In this document: positions 1 to 8,063 of the stretch, piece by piece
Numbering within the stretch: the first letter of the stretch is position 1
Layout of the letters: every line of letters begins with the position of its first letter
Assembly (NCBI GenBank): GCA_017535635.1
Contig: JAFXTU010000061.1
Location: 1-60,762 of the forward strand
DNA: 60,762 bases
Reading direction: 5' to 3'
Source of the DNA: Oscillospiraceae bacterium
GTDB lineage: Bacteria > Bacillota > Clostridia > Oscillospirales > Oscillospiraceae
Notes under the pieces: model-generated
What the model was told of the DNA's origin: nothing
Seen by the model: the letters and a program-made list of their open reading frames with translations, nothing else
The model's database searches: none
Position numbers and translations under genes: made by a program

Positions 1-114
1 CCAACACCAATCGCCGTCAAGAAAAACACTGTTCGGCAACTCCTTTTTCAGCTGCTGACTTACCGTCGTTTTACCGACGCCCATTGTACCGCCGATCAGA
101 TATATTGTTTTCAT
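1..114 (-). CDS. P-loop nucleotide kinase-like protein (5' part only)
   Basis: The first 38 codons of a leftward gene are present; the rest lies outside the window. The translation starts MKTIYLIGGTMGVGKTT, so a beta strand leads straight into a Walker A loop (GTMGVGKT, residues 9-16), followed by LDGDWCW. This is the usual start of small AAA/cytidylate-kinase-like P-loop kinases that phosphorylate nucleotides or small molecules in the cytoplasm. The ATG at 114-112 is the first codon after a promoter at 156-183. The substrate cannot be told from this fragment. Confidence 0.75.
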   Translation of the reverse strand, partial: MKTIYLIGGTMGVGKTTVSQQLKKELPNSVFLDGDWCW

Positions 115-155
115 ATCTGTTCCTCACAAATCCCGATTTGTCGCTGCGTTTCAAA

Positions 156-183
156 AGTATACCATGTATCTGAGCTTTTGCAA
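156..183 (-). promoter_or_regulatory. Sigma-A-type promoter for the partial kinase gene
   Basis: On the minus strand there is TTGCAA (183-178), a 16-bp spacer and TATACT (161-156), about 40 bp ahead of the ATG at 114. Between here and the sirtuin gene lie two small inverted repeats, ATGAAC/GTTCAT (191-211) and CACCAG/CTGGTG (214-230), whose role is unknown. Confidence 0.6.
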
Positions 184-279
184 TACTTGCATGAACGTGA
201 CGAATGTTCATCTCACCAGCACAGCTGGTGAACCGATTTCCCTCTCCTCCGCTTGTGCTTTTCCGGGATCGGAAGTATA

Positions 280-1179
280 ATGGCAAAAAAACGAAACGGG
301 GCGAAAAGCATGGATATGGAGAGCATGGAAAACCTGCAGCTGCTGCGGCAGGAGCTGGAGAGCGCGGACCGGGTCCTCCTGGGGGCCGGGGCGGGGCTCA
401 GCGCCGCGGCGGGGCTCAGCTACCTGGACGTGACGGTGTTTCAGAAGTACTTCCCGGAGATGGTCCGCTTCGGCTACCACTGCCAGTACGAGCTGGTGGG
501 GATGCGGGACGACGAGTGGACACCTGGGCGCAAGTGGGCCTACTGGGCCACCCACATCCACTACGTCCGGGAGACCCTGCCGCCCCTCCCCCTCTACGCC
601 CGGCTGAAGGAAGTATTGGAGGGGAAAGACTACTTCGTCGTCACCTCCAACGCGGACCGGCAGTTCATGCGCTCCGGCTTCCCCATGGAGCGGCTCTTTG
701 AATATCAGGGCAGCTACGACGTGATGAGCTGCTCGGAACGGTGCACAAAGCACACCTGGGACAGTCTCCCCTACCTCCATACCGTCCTGGAGCACATCGA
801 CCGGGAGAACTTTGAGTGCCGGGAGGAGGGGCTCCCCCGCTGCCCCCACTGCGGGGCCCTGGCGGACCTCACCTTCCGCCCGGAGAACTACCGGGAGGGC
901 TACCACCGCTACGCGGACTTCGTGAATTCCAGCATCGACAAGCGGCTCTGCATCCTGGAGATCGGGGTGGGCTTCAACACCCCGGGGGTGATCCGCTGGC
1001 CCTTCGAGAAGTTCACCGCCAGGATCCCGGGGGCAAAGCTCTTCCGGGTGAATCGGGGCTACCGGGACCTGCGGCGGCCCGGCTACCCGGAGGTGCCGGA
1101 GGAGCTGGAGGGCAAGGCCTTCTCCATCGCCCTGGACGCAGGACTGGTCATCGACGCCCTGAGCGCCCCGCTGGCGTGA
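280..1179 (+). CDS. SIR2-family protein, class M (SirTM)-like
   Basis: A 299-residue NAD-dependent sirtuin-fold protein. The NAD loop GAGAGLSAAAGL is at residues 35-46, TSNAD at 122-126, and a four-cysteine zinc site is formed by C151/C155 and C188/C191. The usual catalytic His of deacetylase sirtuins is replaced by Gln in EYQGS (Q143). That change and the GAGAGLSAAAGL loop are typical of macrodomain-linked SirTM enzymes, which are ADP-ribosyltransferases rather than deacylases. In known SirTM operons a macrodomain, a GcvH-like protein and lipoate ligase sit nearby; none is visible here. The ATG at 280 follows GGATCGGAAG; a TTG at 253 and an ATG at 310 are alternatives. Fold assignment is firm, activity is inference. 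Confidence 0.75.
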   Translation: MAKKRNGAKSMDMESMENLQLLRQELESADRVLLGAGAGLSAAAGLSYLDVTVFQKYFPEMVRFGYHCQYELVGMRDDEWTPGRKWAYWATHIHYVRETLPPLPLYARLKEVLEGKDYFVVTSNADRQFMRSGFPMERLFEYQGSYDVMSCSERCTKHTWDSLPYLHTVLEHIDRENFECREEGLPRCPHCGALADLTFRPENYREGYHRYADFVNSSIDKRLCILEIGVGFNTPGVIRWPFEKFTARIPGAKLFRVNRGYRDLRRPGYPEVPEELEGKAFSIALDAGLVIDALSAPLA

Positions 1180-1202
1180 ACCATGAAGACGCCCCCGGCG
1201 GA

Positions 1203-1231
1203 TTGACAATCCCCCGGGGAAGTGGTATGCT
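1203..1231 (+). promoter_or_regulatory. Promoter of tRNA-Ser
   Basis: TTGACA (1203-1208), 17-bp spacer and TATGCT (1226-1231) stand 12 bp ahead of the mature tRNA 5' end, a strong sigma-A-type match. Confidence 0.75.
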
Positions 1232-1243
1232 TGCCCGGCAGAC

Positions 1244-1332
1244 GGAGGGTTACCGAAGCGGTCATAACGGGGCGGTCTTGAAAACCGTTAGGGGGAAACC
1301 CCACGCGGGTTCGAATCCTGCACCCTCCGCCA
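1244..1332 (+). tRNA. tRNA-Ser (anticodon UGA)
   Basis: A class II (long variable arm) tRNA. The acceptor strands GGAGGGT (1244-1250) and ACCCTCC (1322-1328) pair fully, G is the discriminator, and CCA is encoded at 1330-1332. The anticodon stem encloses the loop CTTGAAA, giving anticodon TGA that reads UCN serine codons. The T arm shows GGTTCGAATCC. The large variable arm (TAGGGGGAAACCCCA region) is what marks serine rather than another tRNA. Confidence 0.95.
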
Positions 1333-1340
1333 TCGTCAGA

Positions 1341-1745
1341 AGTCCCTGGAATGCCTCGCAGCGCCGCAAGCGGCACTGTTCGGAGATTCCAGGGACTTCT
1401 TCCTCCCAAAATGCGACTCGCTTCGCTGGACTCGCATTTTATTTTTTTGAGGGTGTAGGAGGTTTAACCGATTCATGTATCGTCAATAGTCCCTGGAATG
1501 CCTCGCAGCGCCGCAAGCGGCACTGTTCGGAGATTCCAGGGACTTCTTCCTCCCAAAATGCGACTCGCTTCGCTGGACTCGCATTTTGTTTTTTTGAGGG
1601 TGTAGGAGGTTTAACCGATTCATGTATCGTCAATAGTCCCTGGAATGCCTCGCAACGCCGCAAGCGGCATTGTTCGGTGATCCCATGGACTTCTTCCTCT
1701 CAAAATCGGTGCACCCGCTGCGCCGGGCTCCGGTTTTGTTTTGCT
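1341..1745. repeat. Three tandem copies of a 147-bp hairpin-rich unit
   Basis: Units begin at 1341, 1488 and 1635 (exact 147-bp steps), right after the tRNA-Ser CCA end. Each has AGTCCCTGGAAT paired with ATTCCAGGGACT around an inner GCCGCAAGCGGC hairpin, then an imperfect AAAATGCGA/TCGCATTTT hairpin followed by a T run, which resembles a rho-independent terminator. Units 1 and 2 are almost identical; unit 3 is diverged and cut short after its T run. The spacer GAGGGTGTAGGAGG is shared by units 1 and 2. No convincing gene lies between 1333 and 1924. Confidence 0.85.
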
Positions 1746-1818
1746 TAGCTCAGAACCATGTCTTTTAGCCGATCACTGCATCCAGGAAGATTTCAGGCGT
1801 GAGACGGCTTCTTTTTTG

Positions 1819-1847
1819 TGGACAAGACAAGAATTAGATTGTATAAT
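1819..1847 (+). promoter_or_regulatory. Promoter of the hybrid histidine kinase gene
   Basis: TGGACA (1819-1824), a 17-bp spacer and a perfect TATAAT (1842-1847), about 78 bp ahead of the GTG start at 1925. Confidence 0.7.
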
Positions 1848-1924
1848 AAAGTATTAAACGGCGTGGTCCCCGGAGCGGGCTCCGTTTATGGGCTCTCTAT
1901 CAACGCGGAAAAGGAAGCGGACAA

Positions 1925-4813
1925 GTGGATCGAACGAACGCAAGAAAAAACGAAGAGACTCTCGGGACCGCGGGAGACGCGCTTCAGCGCGCGGTTGAAA
2001 GAACGGCGCTTCTGGAGCAGGTCTGCCGGACCGTGGTTCTGAGTCACTATGAGGAATGCAATCTGATCGACGCGGTTTCCCGAAGCGTGCACACGCTTCT
2101 GGAGAACGGCGCGTCCGGGACAGGCCGTTTTCTTTCCGCCTGTGCGGAGGATTACGACGCCGGACTGGACCGCATGATGGAGGACTGCGCTTTTGACGCG
2201 GAGGATCGGGAGGCCCTGCGCGCTCTGCAGCTCAACTCCCTGCTTCCCAGGCTCCGGAAGGGAGAGCAGGTCTCGGTCTGCTTACGGCTGCGGGGGGAGG
2301 ACGGCGGCCCCGCCTGGAAACGGGTGGAGTGTTCCTTTTTCCGCGAGGAGGAGAAGCAGATCCTCATGCTGGTGGCCGATATACAGGAGGAGGAAAACAC
2401 CAAGCAGCGCCTCCGGGACGCCGCGGAGGCGGCCGAAGCCGCAAGTCGGGCCAAGAGCGCTTTCCTTGCCAACATGAGCCATGAGATCCGCACGCCGATG
2501 AATGCCATTGTGGGCATCAGCGAAGTGCTTCTGCGCCGGGAGCTGCCCCAGGACGTGCTGGAAGCTCTCAGCACCATCCAGAACTCCGGCAGCAGTCTGC
2601 TGGGCATTATCAACGATATTCTGGACTTCTCCAAAATCGAGACCGGCAAATTTGAGATCGCTGAGGTGGAATACATGCTGCCCTCCATTCTGATGGACCT
2701 CAGCAACGTGATCTCCGTGCGCCTGGCCAGCAAGCCGGTCTGTTTTTTGATGGACATTGACCCCACGCTGCCGAACCACTTTATCGGAGACGACATTCGC
2801 CTCAAGCAGATCCTGATGAACCTGCTGGGCAACGCTGTGAAATTCACCCATGAGGGCTATATCGTCCTGCGCGTCCGGGGAGAATTCACCGAAGGAGAAA
2901 ACTTTGAGCTCCGTTTTGAGGTGGAGGACAGCGGCATCGGCATCCGGCAGGAAGACCTGGGCAAGCTCTTCGACACCTTCAGCCAGGTGGACACCCGCAA
3001 AAACCACGGCATCACCGGCTCTGGCCTCGGACTGGTCATCAGCCGGGATCTGGCCCGGCTCATGTGCGGCGATCTCACGCTCAGCAGCGTCTACGGGCAG
3101 GGCAGCGTGTTTTCCGTGCGCGTGATGCAGCGTGTGCCGCGCTATGTACCTCTGGGCGAAGTGAAGGACAAGACCGCTCGGCTGCTGATCTGCGAGCAGA
3201 ACGAGAGCATCATACGCGGACTGAGCGCAGCGGCGGAGAATCTGGGGCTGTCCTATGAGGTCTGCCGTGAGATCGACAAGATCCGGGAGCATCCGGGGAT
3301 GACTCACGTTCTCATTCGACGGAGATTCTTTGCCCCCGTTCAGGAAAAGCTGAACTTCATGTTTCGCCGCAGCGGTATTTTCCTCATTCTGGACAACGAC
3401 GAGCTCCCCGACAGCGCCTATATGGACTATAAGCAGCTCCAGCTGCCGCTGATCACCCTTCAGCTCATCAATGCCCTCAACGGTGAGGAGATCGTCAGCA
3501 GCATCAAGAAAGAGAGCTTTGACCGCTCCCAGATCGTCCCGCTGACCTTTGCCCGCATTCTGATCGTGGATGACAACACGACGAATCTGCAGGTGGCGCA
3601 GGGCCTGATGTCGCCCTATCAGATGAAGATCGACTTGACGACCAGCGGCTTCGAGGCGATCGAGATGGTCAAAAAGACACGCTATGACGCGATCTTCATG
3701 GATCATATGATGCCCGAGATGGACGGCATCGAGACCGCTCACTATATCCGCAGCATGGAAGGGGATTACTTCCGGGAGGTACCCATCATCGCCCTGACCG
3801 CCAACGCCATGAGCGATGCGCGCGAGCAGTTCCTGCAGGCCGGGATGAACGATTTTGTCGCAAAACCCATTGAGATGCGCGAGCTGCACAGGGTCATCAA
3901 GCAGTATATCCAGTCCCGCGCCCCGAAGGACTATCTGGAGAAGGTGAAAAAAGAGCGGGAGTCTGCAGCGGATCGGAAAAACGCAGTCACTCCTACGCCC
4001 GGAAAGGGTGAAAGGCCCGTCGGGGCCCTGAAGCTTCGGCAGTCCGCCGAAGCCGCGCCGGGAGCCCTCGGACAGCTGCTTGCGCAGAACAACGCGCTGC
4101 TTGAGCAGAACATGCTGCTGCTCAGGGCTCTGCTGGGAGAAGCCCCGGCAGAAACGGAAAACCCGGCTCAGGCAGCGGCTGAGGCGATCCGCGAACCCGA
4201 ACGGGCGTCGGAGGCTGCCCCCGCCGAACTACCGGACTTTATTCCCGGAGTGGACATGCACCGCATCCTGGAAACCTATGGCGGCTCCGTGGAGATCTAC
4301 CACAACATTCTGAAGACCTACTATGATGACATCCGGGAAAAGGAAGAGACGCTTCCCGTGCTTTTCGACAGGCAGGACACCGAGAATTTCACCATCCAGG
4401 TCCACGCGCTCAAGAGCGCGTCCCGCGGCGTCGGCGCCTTTGACCTGGGGGAAGCCTCCTATCGGCTGGAGCTCGCCGGAAAAGCCGGCGACTGGAATAC
4501 GATCAAGACCCTCTTTCCGGAATTCCGGGAGGCCCTGCACCGAATGGTGGAAAACGTGGGCCGTTACGCGCAAAAGTACCTCCTCCCCCAGGAGGACAGC
4601 GGCGGTGAGTTTCAGGAGCATCCGGACCCGGCGCTGATCGACCGCCTTCGGGAAGCCTGCGCACAGATGGATTATCTGCGGGCGGAGGAGATCCTGAAGT
4701 CTCTTCGCAAATACAGCTATCCTGAGCCGTTCAGCCGCAGACTCGATGAACTCTGCGCCTGCTGCGCCGCCTTTGACTACGACCGGCTGGATTCGCTGGT
4801 CACAGACCTGTGA
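1925..4813 (+). CDS. Hybrid sensor histidine kinase with receiver and Hpt domains
   Basis: A 962-residue phosphorelay kinase. Residues 1-165 form a soluble PAS-like sensor with no clear membrane segment. A short coiled coil leads to the HisKA motif SHEIRTPMNA (H186), then the ATPase N-box (LMNLLGNAVKF), DSGIGI and GSGLGL. Residues about 415-540 look like a receiver that has lost its aspartate. A full receiver follows (ILIVDDN; phospho-acceptor D593 in FMDHMMPEMDG), then an Hpt domain with HALKSAS (H827). The likely relay is H186 to D593 to H827. The gene starts with GTG behind AAGGAAG and is 11 bp from the HD-GYP regulator, its probable partner. The signal sensed is unknown. Confidence 0.9.
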   Translation: MDRTNARKNEETLGTAGDALQRAVERTALLEQVCRTVVLSHYEECNLIDAVSRSVHTLLENGASGTGRFLSACAEDYDAGLDRMMEDCAFDAEDREALRALQLNSLLPRLRKGEQVSVCLRLRGEDGGPAWKRVECSFFREEEKQILMLVADIQEEENTKQRLRDAAEAAEAASRAKSAFLANMSHEIRTPMNAIVGISEVLLRRELPQDVLEALSTIQNSGSSLLGIINDILDFSKIETGKFEIAEVEYMLPSILMDLSNVISVRLASKPVCFLMDIDPTLPNHFIGDDIRLKQILMNLLGNAVKFTHEGYIVLRVRGEFTEGENFELRFEVEDSGIGIRQEDLGKLFDTFSQVDTRKNHGITGSGLGLVISRDLARLMCGDLTLSSVYGQGSVFSVRVMQRVPRYVPLGEVKDKTARLLICEQNESIIRGLSAAAENLGLSYEVCREIDKIREHPGMTHVLIRRRFFAPVQEKLNFMFRRSGIFLILDNDELPDSAYMDYKQLQLPLITLQLINALNGEEIVSSIKKESFDRSQIVPLTFARILIVDDNTTNLQVAQGLMSPYQMKIDLTTSGFEAIEMVKKTRYDAIFMDHMMPEMDGIETAHYIRSMEGDYFREVPIIALTANAMSDAREQFLQAGMNDFVAKPIEMRELHRVIKQYIQSRAPKDYLEKVKKERESAADRKNAVTPTPGKGERPVGALKLRQSAEAAPGALGQLLAQNNALLEQNMLLLRALLGEAPAETENPAQAAAEAIREPERASEAAPAELPDFIPGVDMHRILETYGGSVEIYHNILKTYYDDIREKEETLPVLFDRQDTENFTIQVHALKSASRGVGAFDLGEASYRLELAGKAGDWNTIKTLFPEFREALHRMVENVGRYAQKYLLPQEDSGGEFQEHPDPALIDRLREACAQMDYLRAEEILKSLRKYSYPEPFSRRLDELCACCAAFDYDRLDSLVTDL

Positions 4814-4824
4814 GGTGACAAGAG

Positions 4825-5865
4825 ATGAAAAACCATAGGATCCTGGTTGTGGACGACGACAAGACCAATCTGCAGATCGTCAGGGATGTCCTGGAAAACA
4901 GCTACGATCTGCAGATGGCCATCAGCGGTGAAACGGCGCTGCGATTTGTCGCAAAACGCAGACCGGACCTGATCCTCATGGATCTGATGATGCCGGGCAT
5001 GGACGGCAAGGAGACCATGCGCCGCATCCGAACGGAAGCCGCAAACCGGGACATCCCCTTTATCTTCCTCACCGCCAGCCAGAATCCGGAGGAAGAGGCG
5101 GCGTGCCTCAGCATGGGGGCCAGCGACTTCATCACCAAGCCCATCGTCCCGAGTGTCCTTGAGCGGCGCATCTCCCGAATTCTGGAGCTGGAGGACTTTC
5201 ACCGGGACCTGCAGGCCAAGGTGGAGGAAAAGACCCGGCAGTATCAGGAGCTGGCCCTGGAGTCGATCTTTGCCATCGTCAATATCATTGAGGCCAAAGA
5301 TGAGATCACCGAAGGTCATTCCGTGCGTGTGGCCGGCTACAGCATCGCCCTTGCCCGCGCCATGGGATATGATGAGCAGAGGGTGGATGAGGTTTATCAG
5401 ACCGGCCTTCTCCATGACGTGGGCAAGATCGGCATCCCCGATCTGATCCTGAAAAAGGAAGGCAAGCTTACCTCGGAGGAATACGGGGAGATCAAGGAAC
5501 ATACCTCCATCGGAGGACATATCCTGGCCGCCATCGAGACCATGGGCTACCTCGCCGACGGCGCGAAGTACCACCACGAGAAGTTTGACGGAACCGGCTA
5601 TCCCAATGGGCTCAAGGGAAAGGAGATCCCGGAGATCGGCCGCATCATCGCCGTGGCCGACGTGTTTGACGCACTGGTGAGCAAGCGTCATTACAAGGAG
5701 GCCATGGACGTAGAGACGGCCAAGCAGGAGATCCTGCGCGGGTCCGGCACTCAGTTCGATCCCGAGATCGTCCAGGTTTTTCTCCGGCTGCTGGACGACG
5801 GCACCATCGGGCGCATCCGGGACCAGTCCATTCGGCGCCGCATGGACGCGGAAGCCTCCGAATAA
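4825..5865 (+). CDS. Response regulator with HD-GYP phosphodiesterase output
   Basis: A 346-residue two-domain regulator. Residues 1-125 form a receiver (VVDDD at 8-12; acceptor D53 in LMDLMMPGMDG). A linker helix joins it to an HD-GYP domain with LLHDVGKIG and HHEKFDGTGYP. HD-GYP proteins of this type usually hydrolyse cyclic di-GMP, and all signature residues are present. It follows the hybrid kinase by 11 bp with its own GAGGTGACAAGAG ribosome site, so phosphorylation by that kinase probably controls its activity. A membrane GGDEF cyclase at 49055-50413 could supply the opposing reaction. Confidence 0.9.
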   Translation: MKNHRILVVDDDKTNLQIVRDVLENSYDLQMAISGETALRFVAKRRPDLILMDLMMPGMDGKETMRRIRTEAANRDIPFIFLTASQNPEEEAACLSMGASDFITKPIVPSVLERRISRILELEDFHRDLQAKVEEKTRQYQELALESIFAIVNIIEAKDEITEGHSVRVAGYSIALARAMGYDEQRVDEVYQTGLLHDVGKIGIPDLILKKEGKLTSEEYGEIKEHTSIGGHILAAIETMGYLADGAKYHHEKFDGTGYPNGLKGKEIPEIGRIIAVADVFDALVSKRHYKEAMDVETAKQEILRGSGTQFDPEIVQVFLRLLDDGTIGRIRDQSIRRRMDAEASE

Positions 5866-5934
5866 ACCAGATTTCTGACTGAGCAGACCTCCCCTCCACA
5901 GCCAGTTTCTGCAAGAACTCTTTTAGACCAAAGC

Positions 5935-5981
5935 AAAGGCACCGGTCAAGGCAGCAGGAAAACCGCCTCGGCCGGTGCTTT
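5935..5981. terminator. Hairpin between convergent operons
   Basis: GCACCGG (5939-5945) pairs with CCGGTGC (5972-5978) and the arms extend through AAAG and TTTC. It lies between the rightward regulator and the leftward ABC genes, so it could stop transcription from both sides. There is no long T run. Confidence 0.5.
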
Positions 5982-6004
5982 CGTATGCGTCACTATCTGT
6001 ATCT

Positions 6005-6766
6005 CTATACGCTGAGCCTTTTTTCCATGATCTGCGCCGTCACGAAATACATGACTGCGGAGAACACCAGGCAGATCAGCCCGTTGACCAGCATCAGCAT
6101 AAAGTAATCTCCGATGGACCCGCTGATCAGGTTGGCCAGCCGGGCGCAGCCCCAGGACAGGATGAGGAACAGGACGAAGCTGATCAGGCCGCTGAACCGT
6201 TTGCCGTTCAGCAGCGCGGAGCTGATCACCACCGCCAGATAGATGGTCGTAACGGTGAGGAGCCAGCCCGCCAGAAGAGAAAAGCTTACCGACAGGAGGG
6301 ACTGGAGCCGGATATCGCCTAAAAAGGACCTGCCGTTGATGGTGATGCTGGACAAAAGCTCCCGGACCCAGTCCCACAGGGCCTTGAGCTCCCCGTTCCG
6401 GGCAAAGAGCAGCGTGATATCCAGTGCACCCAGGGCAAAGAAAACCGCGCCGGTGATCAGGATGGAGATGCCGCACTCCAGCACCTTCGCCCCCAGGATG
6501 GAATAGCAGCTGTTGGGGGTCATAAACAGCATATAGCTCTGCTTGGTATTCATGTCCCGGTGGAGCGTCACCACGCTTCCCAGGCCGATGACCAGGAGCC
6601 CGCCGACGGCCAGCAGCATCAGGAGGAACACCCCCGTCGCCAACAGGCCCTCCCGATCCCCATACAGGCCGATCAGATAGACGATCTCCGCCAGAGCGGT
6701 GATTGCCAGCAGGATCGCCTTTGTGAACCAGGTCTTCCGAAACTCATATTTCATCAGCTTCAACAT
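6005..6766 (-). CDS. ABC transporter permease subunit (YtrA-associated type)
   Basis: A 253-residue membrane protein starting MLKLMKYEFRKTWF, with about six hydrophobic segments (for example residues near 17-35 and 50-70 and three near the C-terminus). The polar amphipathic start KYEFRKTW is typical of ABC-2-type permeases. It lies 4 bp after the ATPase gene and third in an operon led by a GntR/YtrA repressor, a layout known for exporters induced by cell-wall-active agents or by metabolic signals. The substrate cannot be told. The ATG at 6766 is chosen because codons upstream of it overlap the ATPase gene. Confidence 0.8.
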   Translation of the reverse strand: MLKLMKYEFRKTWFTKAILLAITALAEIVYLIGLYGDREGLLATGVFLLMLLAVGGLLVIGLGSVVTLHRDMNTKQSYMLFMTPNSCYSILGAKVLECGISILITGAVFFALGALDITLLFARNGELKALWDWVRELLSSITINGRSFLGDIRLQSLLSVSFSLLAGWLLTVTTIYLAVVISSALLNGKRFSGLISFVLFLILSWGCARLANLISGSIGDYFMLMLVNGLICLVFSAVMYFVTAQIMEKRLSV

Positions 6767-6770
6767 CGTC

Positions 6771-7469
6771 TTAGCCCTCCGTATGCCCGTAGATTTGGCG
6801 GTAGCGGTCCGCCATGGATACGCCCCGTTCAGAGCGCATGGTTTCCAGGTCCACGCATTCCACCAGACGCCCTTCCTTGATGTACAGGGCACGGTCCGCC
6901 ACCATCTCCATCTCCTCCACCAGATGACTGGAAAGCAGGAGCAGCTTGTCTTCCGTGGCGTACTGCAGGATGCTCGCCCGGATCTCGTCCCTGGCCAGCA
7001 GGTCGACCCCGTTGAAGGGCTCGTCCAGCATGTAGACCAGCGCGTCCCGGGACATGGTCACGGCGATCTTCAGCTTGGCCATCATGCCGGAGGAAAGGGT
7101 CTTGACCTTCATCCCCTCCGTCAGCTCCATCCGCTGCAGCAGAGCCTGATAGCGCCGTGGAGAATAGTCCTCAAAGAAATCGGCATAATAGGCGCCCACG
7201 TCCTTGATGGTCATCCAGCTGTAAAAATAGGGCTCCGTGGACATGTAGGCCACATGCTTCCGGCTGTTCAGACTCACCGGCTCCCCTTGAAACAGTACCT
7301 GGCCGGAGCTGGGCTTGATGAGCCCGGCGGCCATTTTCATCCAGGTGGTCTTTCCGCTCCCGTTCGGCCCGAGCATCGCGTAGACATGGCCCTTTTCCAG
7401 CTTCACGGACACATGGTCCACGGCGGTTTTCGAGCCGAACACCTTGGTCAGTTCCTTGCTCTCCAGCAT
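6771..7469 (-). CDS. ABC transporter ATP-binding protein
   Basis: A 232-residue nucleotide-binding subunit. Walker A is GPNGSGKT (about residues 34-41), the signature is LSSGMMAKLKIA, Walker B is VYMLDEPF and the switch histidine is in SSHLVEE. The signature departs from LSGGQ, as is common in YtrB/BcrA-like exporters. It sits between the repressor gene (1 bp away) and the permease (4 bp), so the two subunits should form one exporter or bacteriocin-type pump. Confidence 0.9.
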   Translation of the reverse strand: MLESKELTKVFGSKTAVDHVSVKLEKGHVYAMLGPNGSGKTTWMKMAAGLIKPSSGQVLFQGEPVSLNSRKHVAYMSTEPYFYSWMTIKDVGAYYADFFEDYSPRRYQALLQRMELTEGMKVKTLSSGMMAKLKIAVTMSRDALVYMLDEPFNGVDLLARDEIRASILQYATEDKLLLLSSHLVEEMEMVADRALYIKEGRLVECVDLETMRSERGVSMADRYRQIYGHTEG

Positions 7470-7470
7470 C

Positions 7471-7824
7471 TTACTCTTCCTCCTCCAGGATCATTCTGGC
7501 GGCGTCCTCTCTCGAGACCCCCAGCGATCCCACTTTTTTCAGAAAATCATTCACGGCCTTCCGGGCCAGTTCCTCCCGAAGGGCGGCGATGCGCTCCGCG
7601 TTTCCCGTAACGAACGTACCCATGCCCCTCCGGGTCTCACACAGGCCGGCTTTTTCCAGTTCCTGGTAAACACGGGCCGCCGTGTTGGGATTGATCCCGT
7701 AGCTCACGGCCAGCTCCCGTCCCCCCGGCAGCTTTTCTCCGGGGCCGCGAACCCCGGTGACTATGTCGGTCTCGATCTCTCCCATCACCTGCAGCCAGAT
7801 GGGACGCATAGGATCAAACTGCAT
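7471..7824 (-). CDS. GntR-family (YtrA subfamily) transcriptional repressor
   Basis: A 117-residue protein with a winged helix at residues 1-75, including LPGGRELAVSYGINPNTAA and GMGTFV, and a short helical tail for dimerisation instead of a large ligand domain. That small size defines the YtrA subgroup, which normally represses its own ABC exporter operon. It is first in the operon, and a 36-bp palindrome covers its promoter, so self-repression is very likely. Confidence 0.88.
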   Translation of the reverse strand: MQFDPMRPIWLQVMGEIETDIVTGVRGPGEKLPGGRELAVSYGINPNTAARVYQELEKAGLCETRRGMGTFVTGNAERIAALREELARKAVNDFLKKVGSLGVSREDAARMILEEEE

Positions 7825-7845
7825 CTCCAGGACCCCTTTCCCTTG

Positions 7846-7894
7846 TGTCTTAGTGCACTATGCGCATAGTACACTAAGACATTAGTTTTGTCAA
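7846..7894 (-). promoter_or_regulatory. Promoter with overlapping palindromic operator
   Basis: On the minus strand TTGACA (7894-7889), 17 bp and TACTAT (7871-7866) form a near-consensus promoter. A 36-bp inverted repeat (7846-7881, outer arms TGTCTTAGTG and CACTAAGACA, one mismatched pair) covers the -10 element and the start of transcription. This is the expected binding place of the GntR/YtrA protein encoded directly downstream. Confidence 0.85.
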
Positions 7895-7960
7895 GCCCTT
7901 TTTGAAATCTTTTTTCAAGGGCAGACAGCAGGGTCATCCAGTCTTGAGCAAGAAACAAGC

Positions 7961-7985
7961 AAAAACGGCATGCCGAAGCATGCCG
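7961..7985 (-). terminator. Intrinsic terminator of the activase-DUF3343 operon
   Basis: Read leftward, the perfect hairpin CGGCATGC-TTCG-GCATGCCG (7985-7966) is followed by TTTTT and more T-rich sequence, a textbook rho-independent terminator placed 80 bp after the last gene of the operon. A second hairpin without a T run (AACCCTCCGGG/CCCGGAGGGTT) lies between about 8008 and 8050. Confidence 0.85.
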
Positions 7986-8063
7986 CTCTGTTTGAGTCGA
8001 ACCTGATAACCCTCCGGGGAGCCGTCAAAGGACGCTTCCCGGAGGGTTACTCCGTGTGTTTTC

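Noticed and set aside
1341..1745. The 147-bp repeats as a CRISPR array
   Set aside because: The unit repeats as a whole with no variable spacers, and its length and hairpins do not fit CRISPR repeats.
1842..1857. A 16-bp match between this promoter and the NAT promoter (42558-42573), both reading TGTATAATAAAGTATT
   Set aside because: Explained by two consensus -10 boxes plus AT-rich flanks; the -35 regions and genes are unrelated, so a shared regulator is not supported.
1818..2042. A 74-codon frame just after the kinase promoter
   Set aside because: It starts at the promoter itself, overlaps the start of the kinase gene in another frame and shows no homology.
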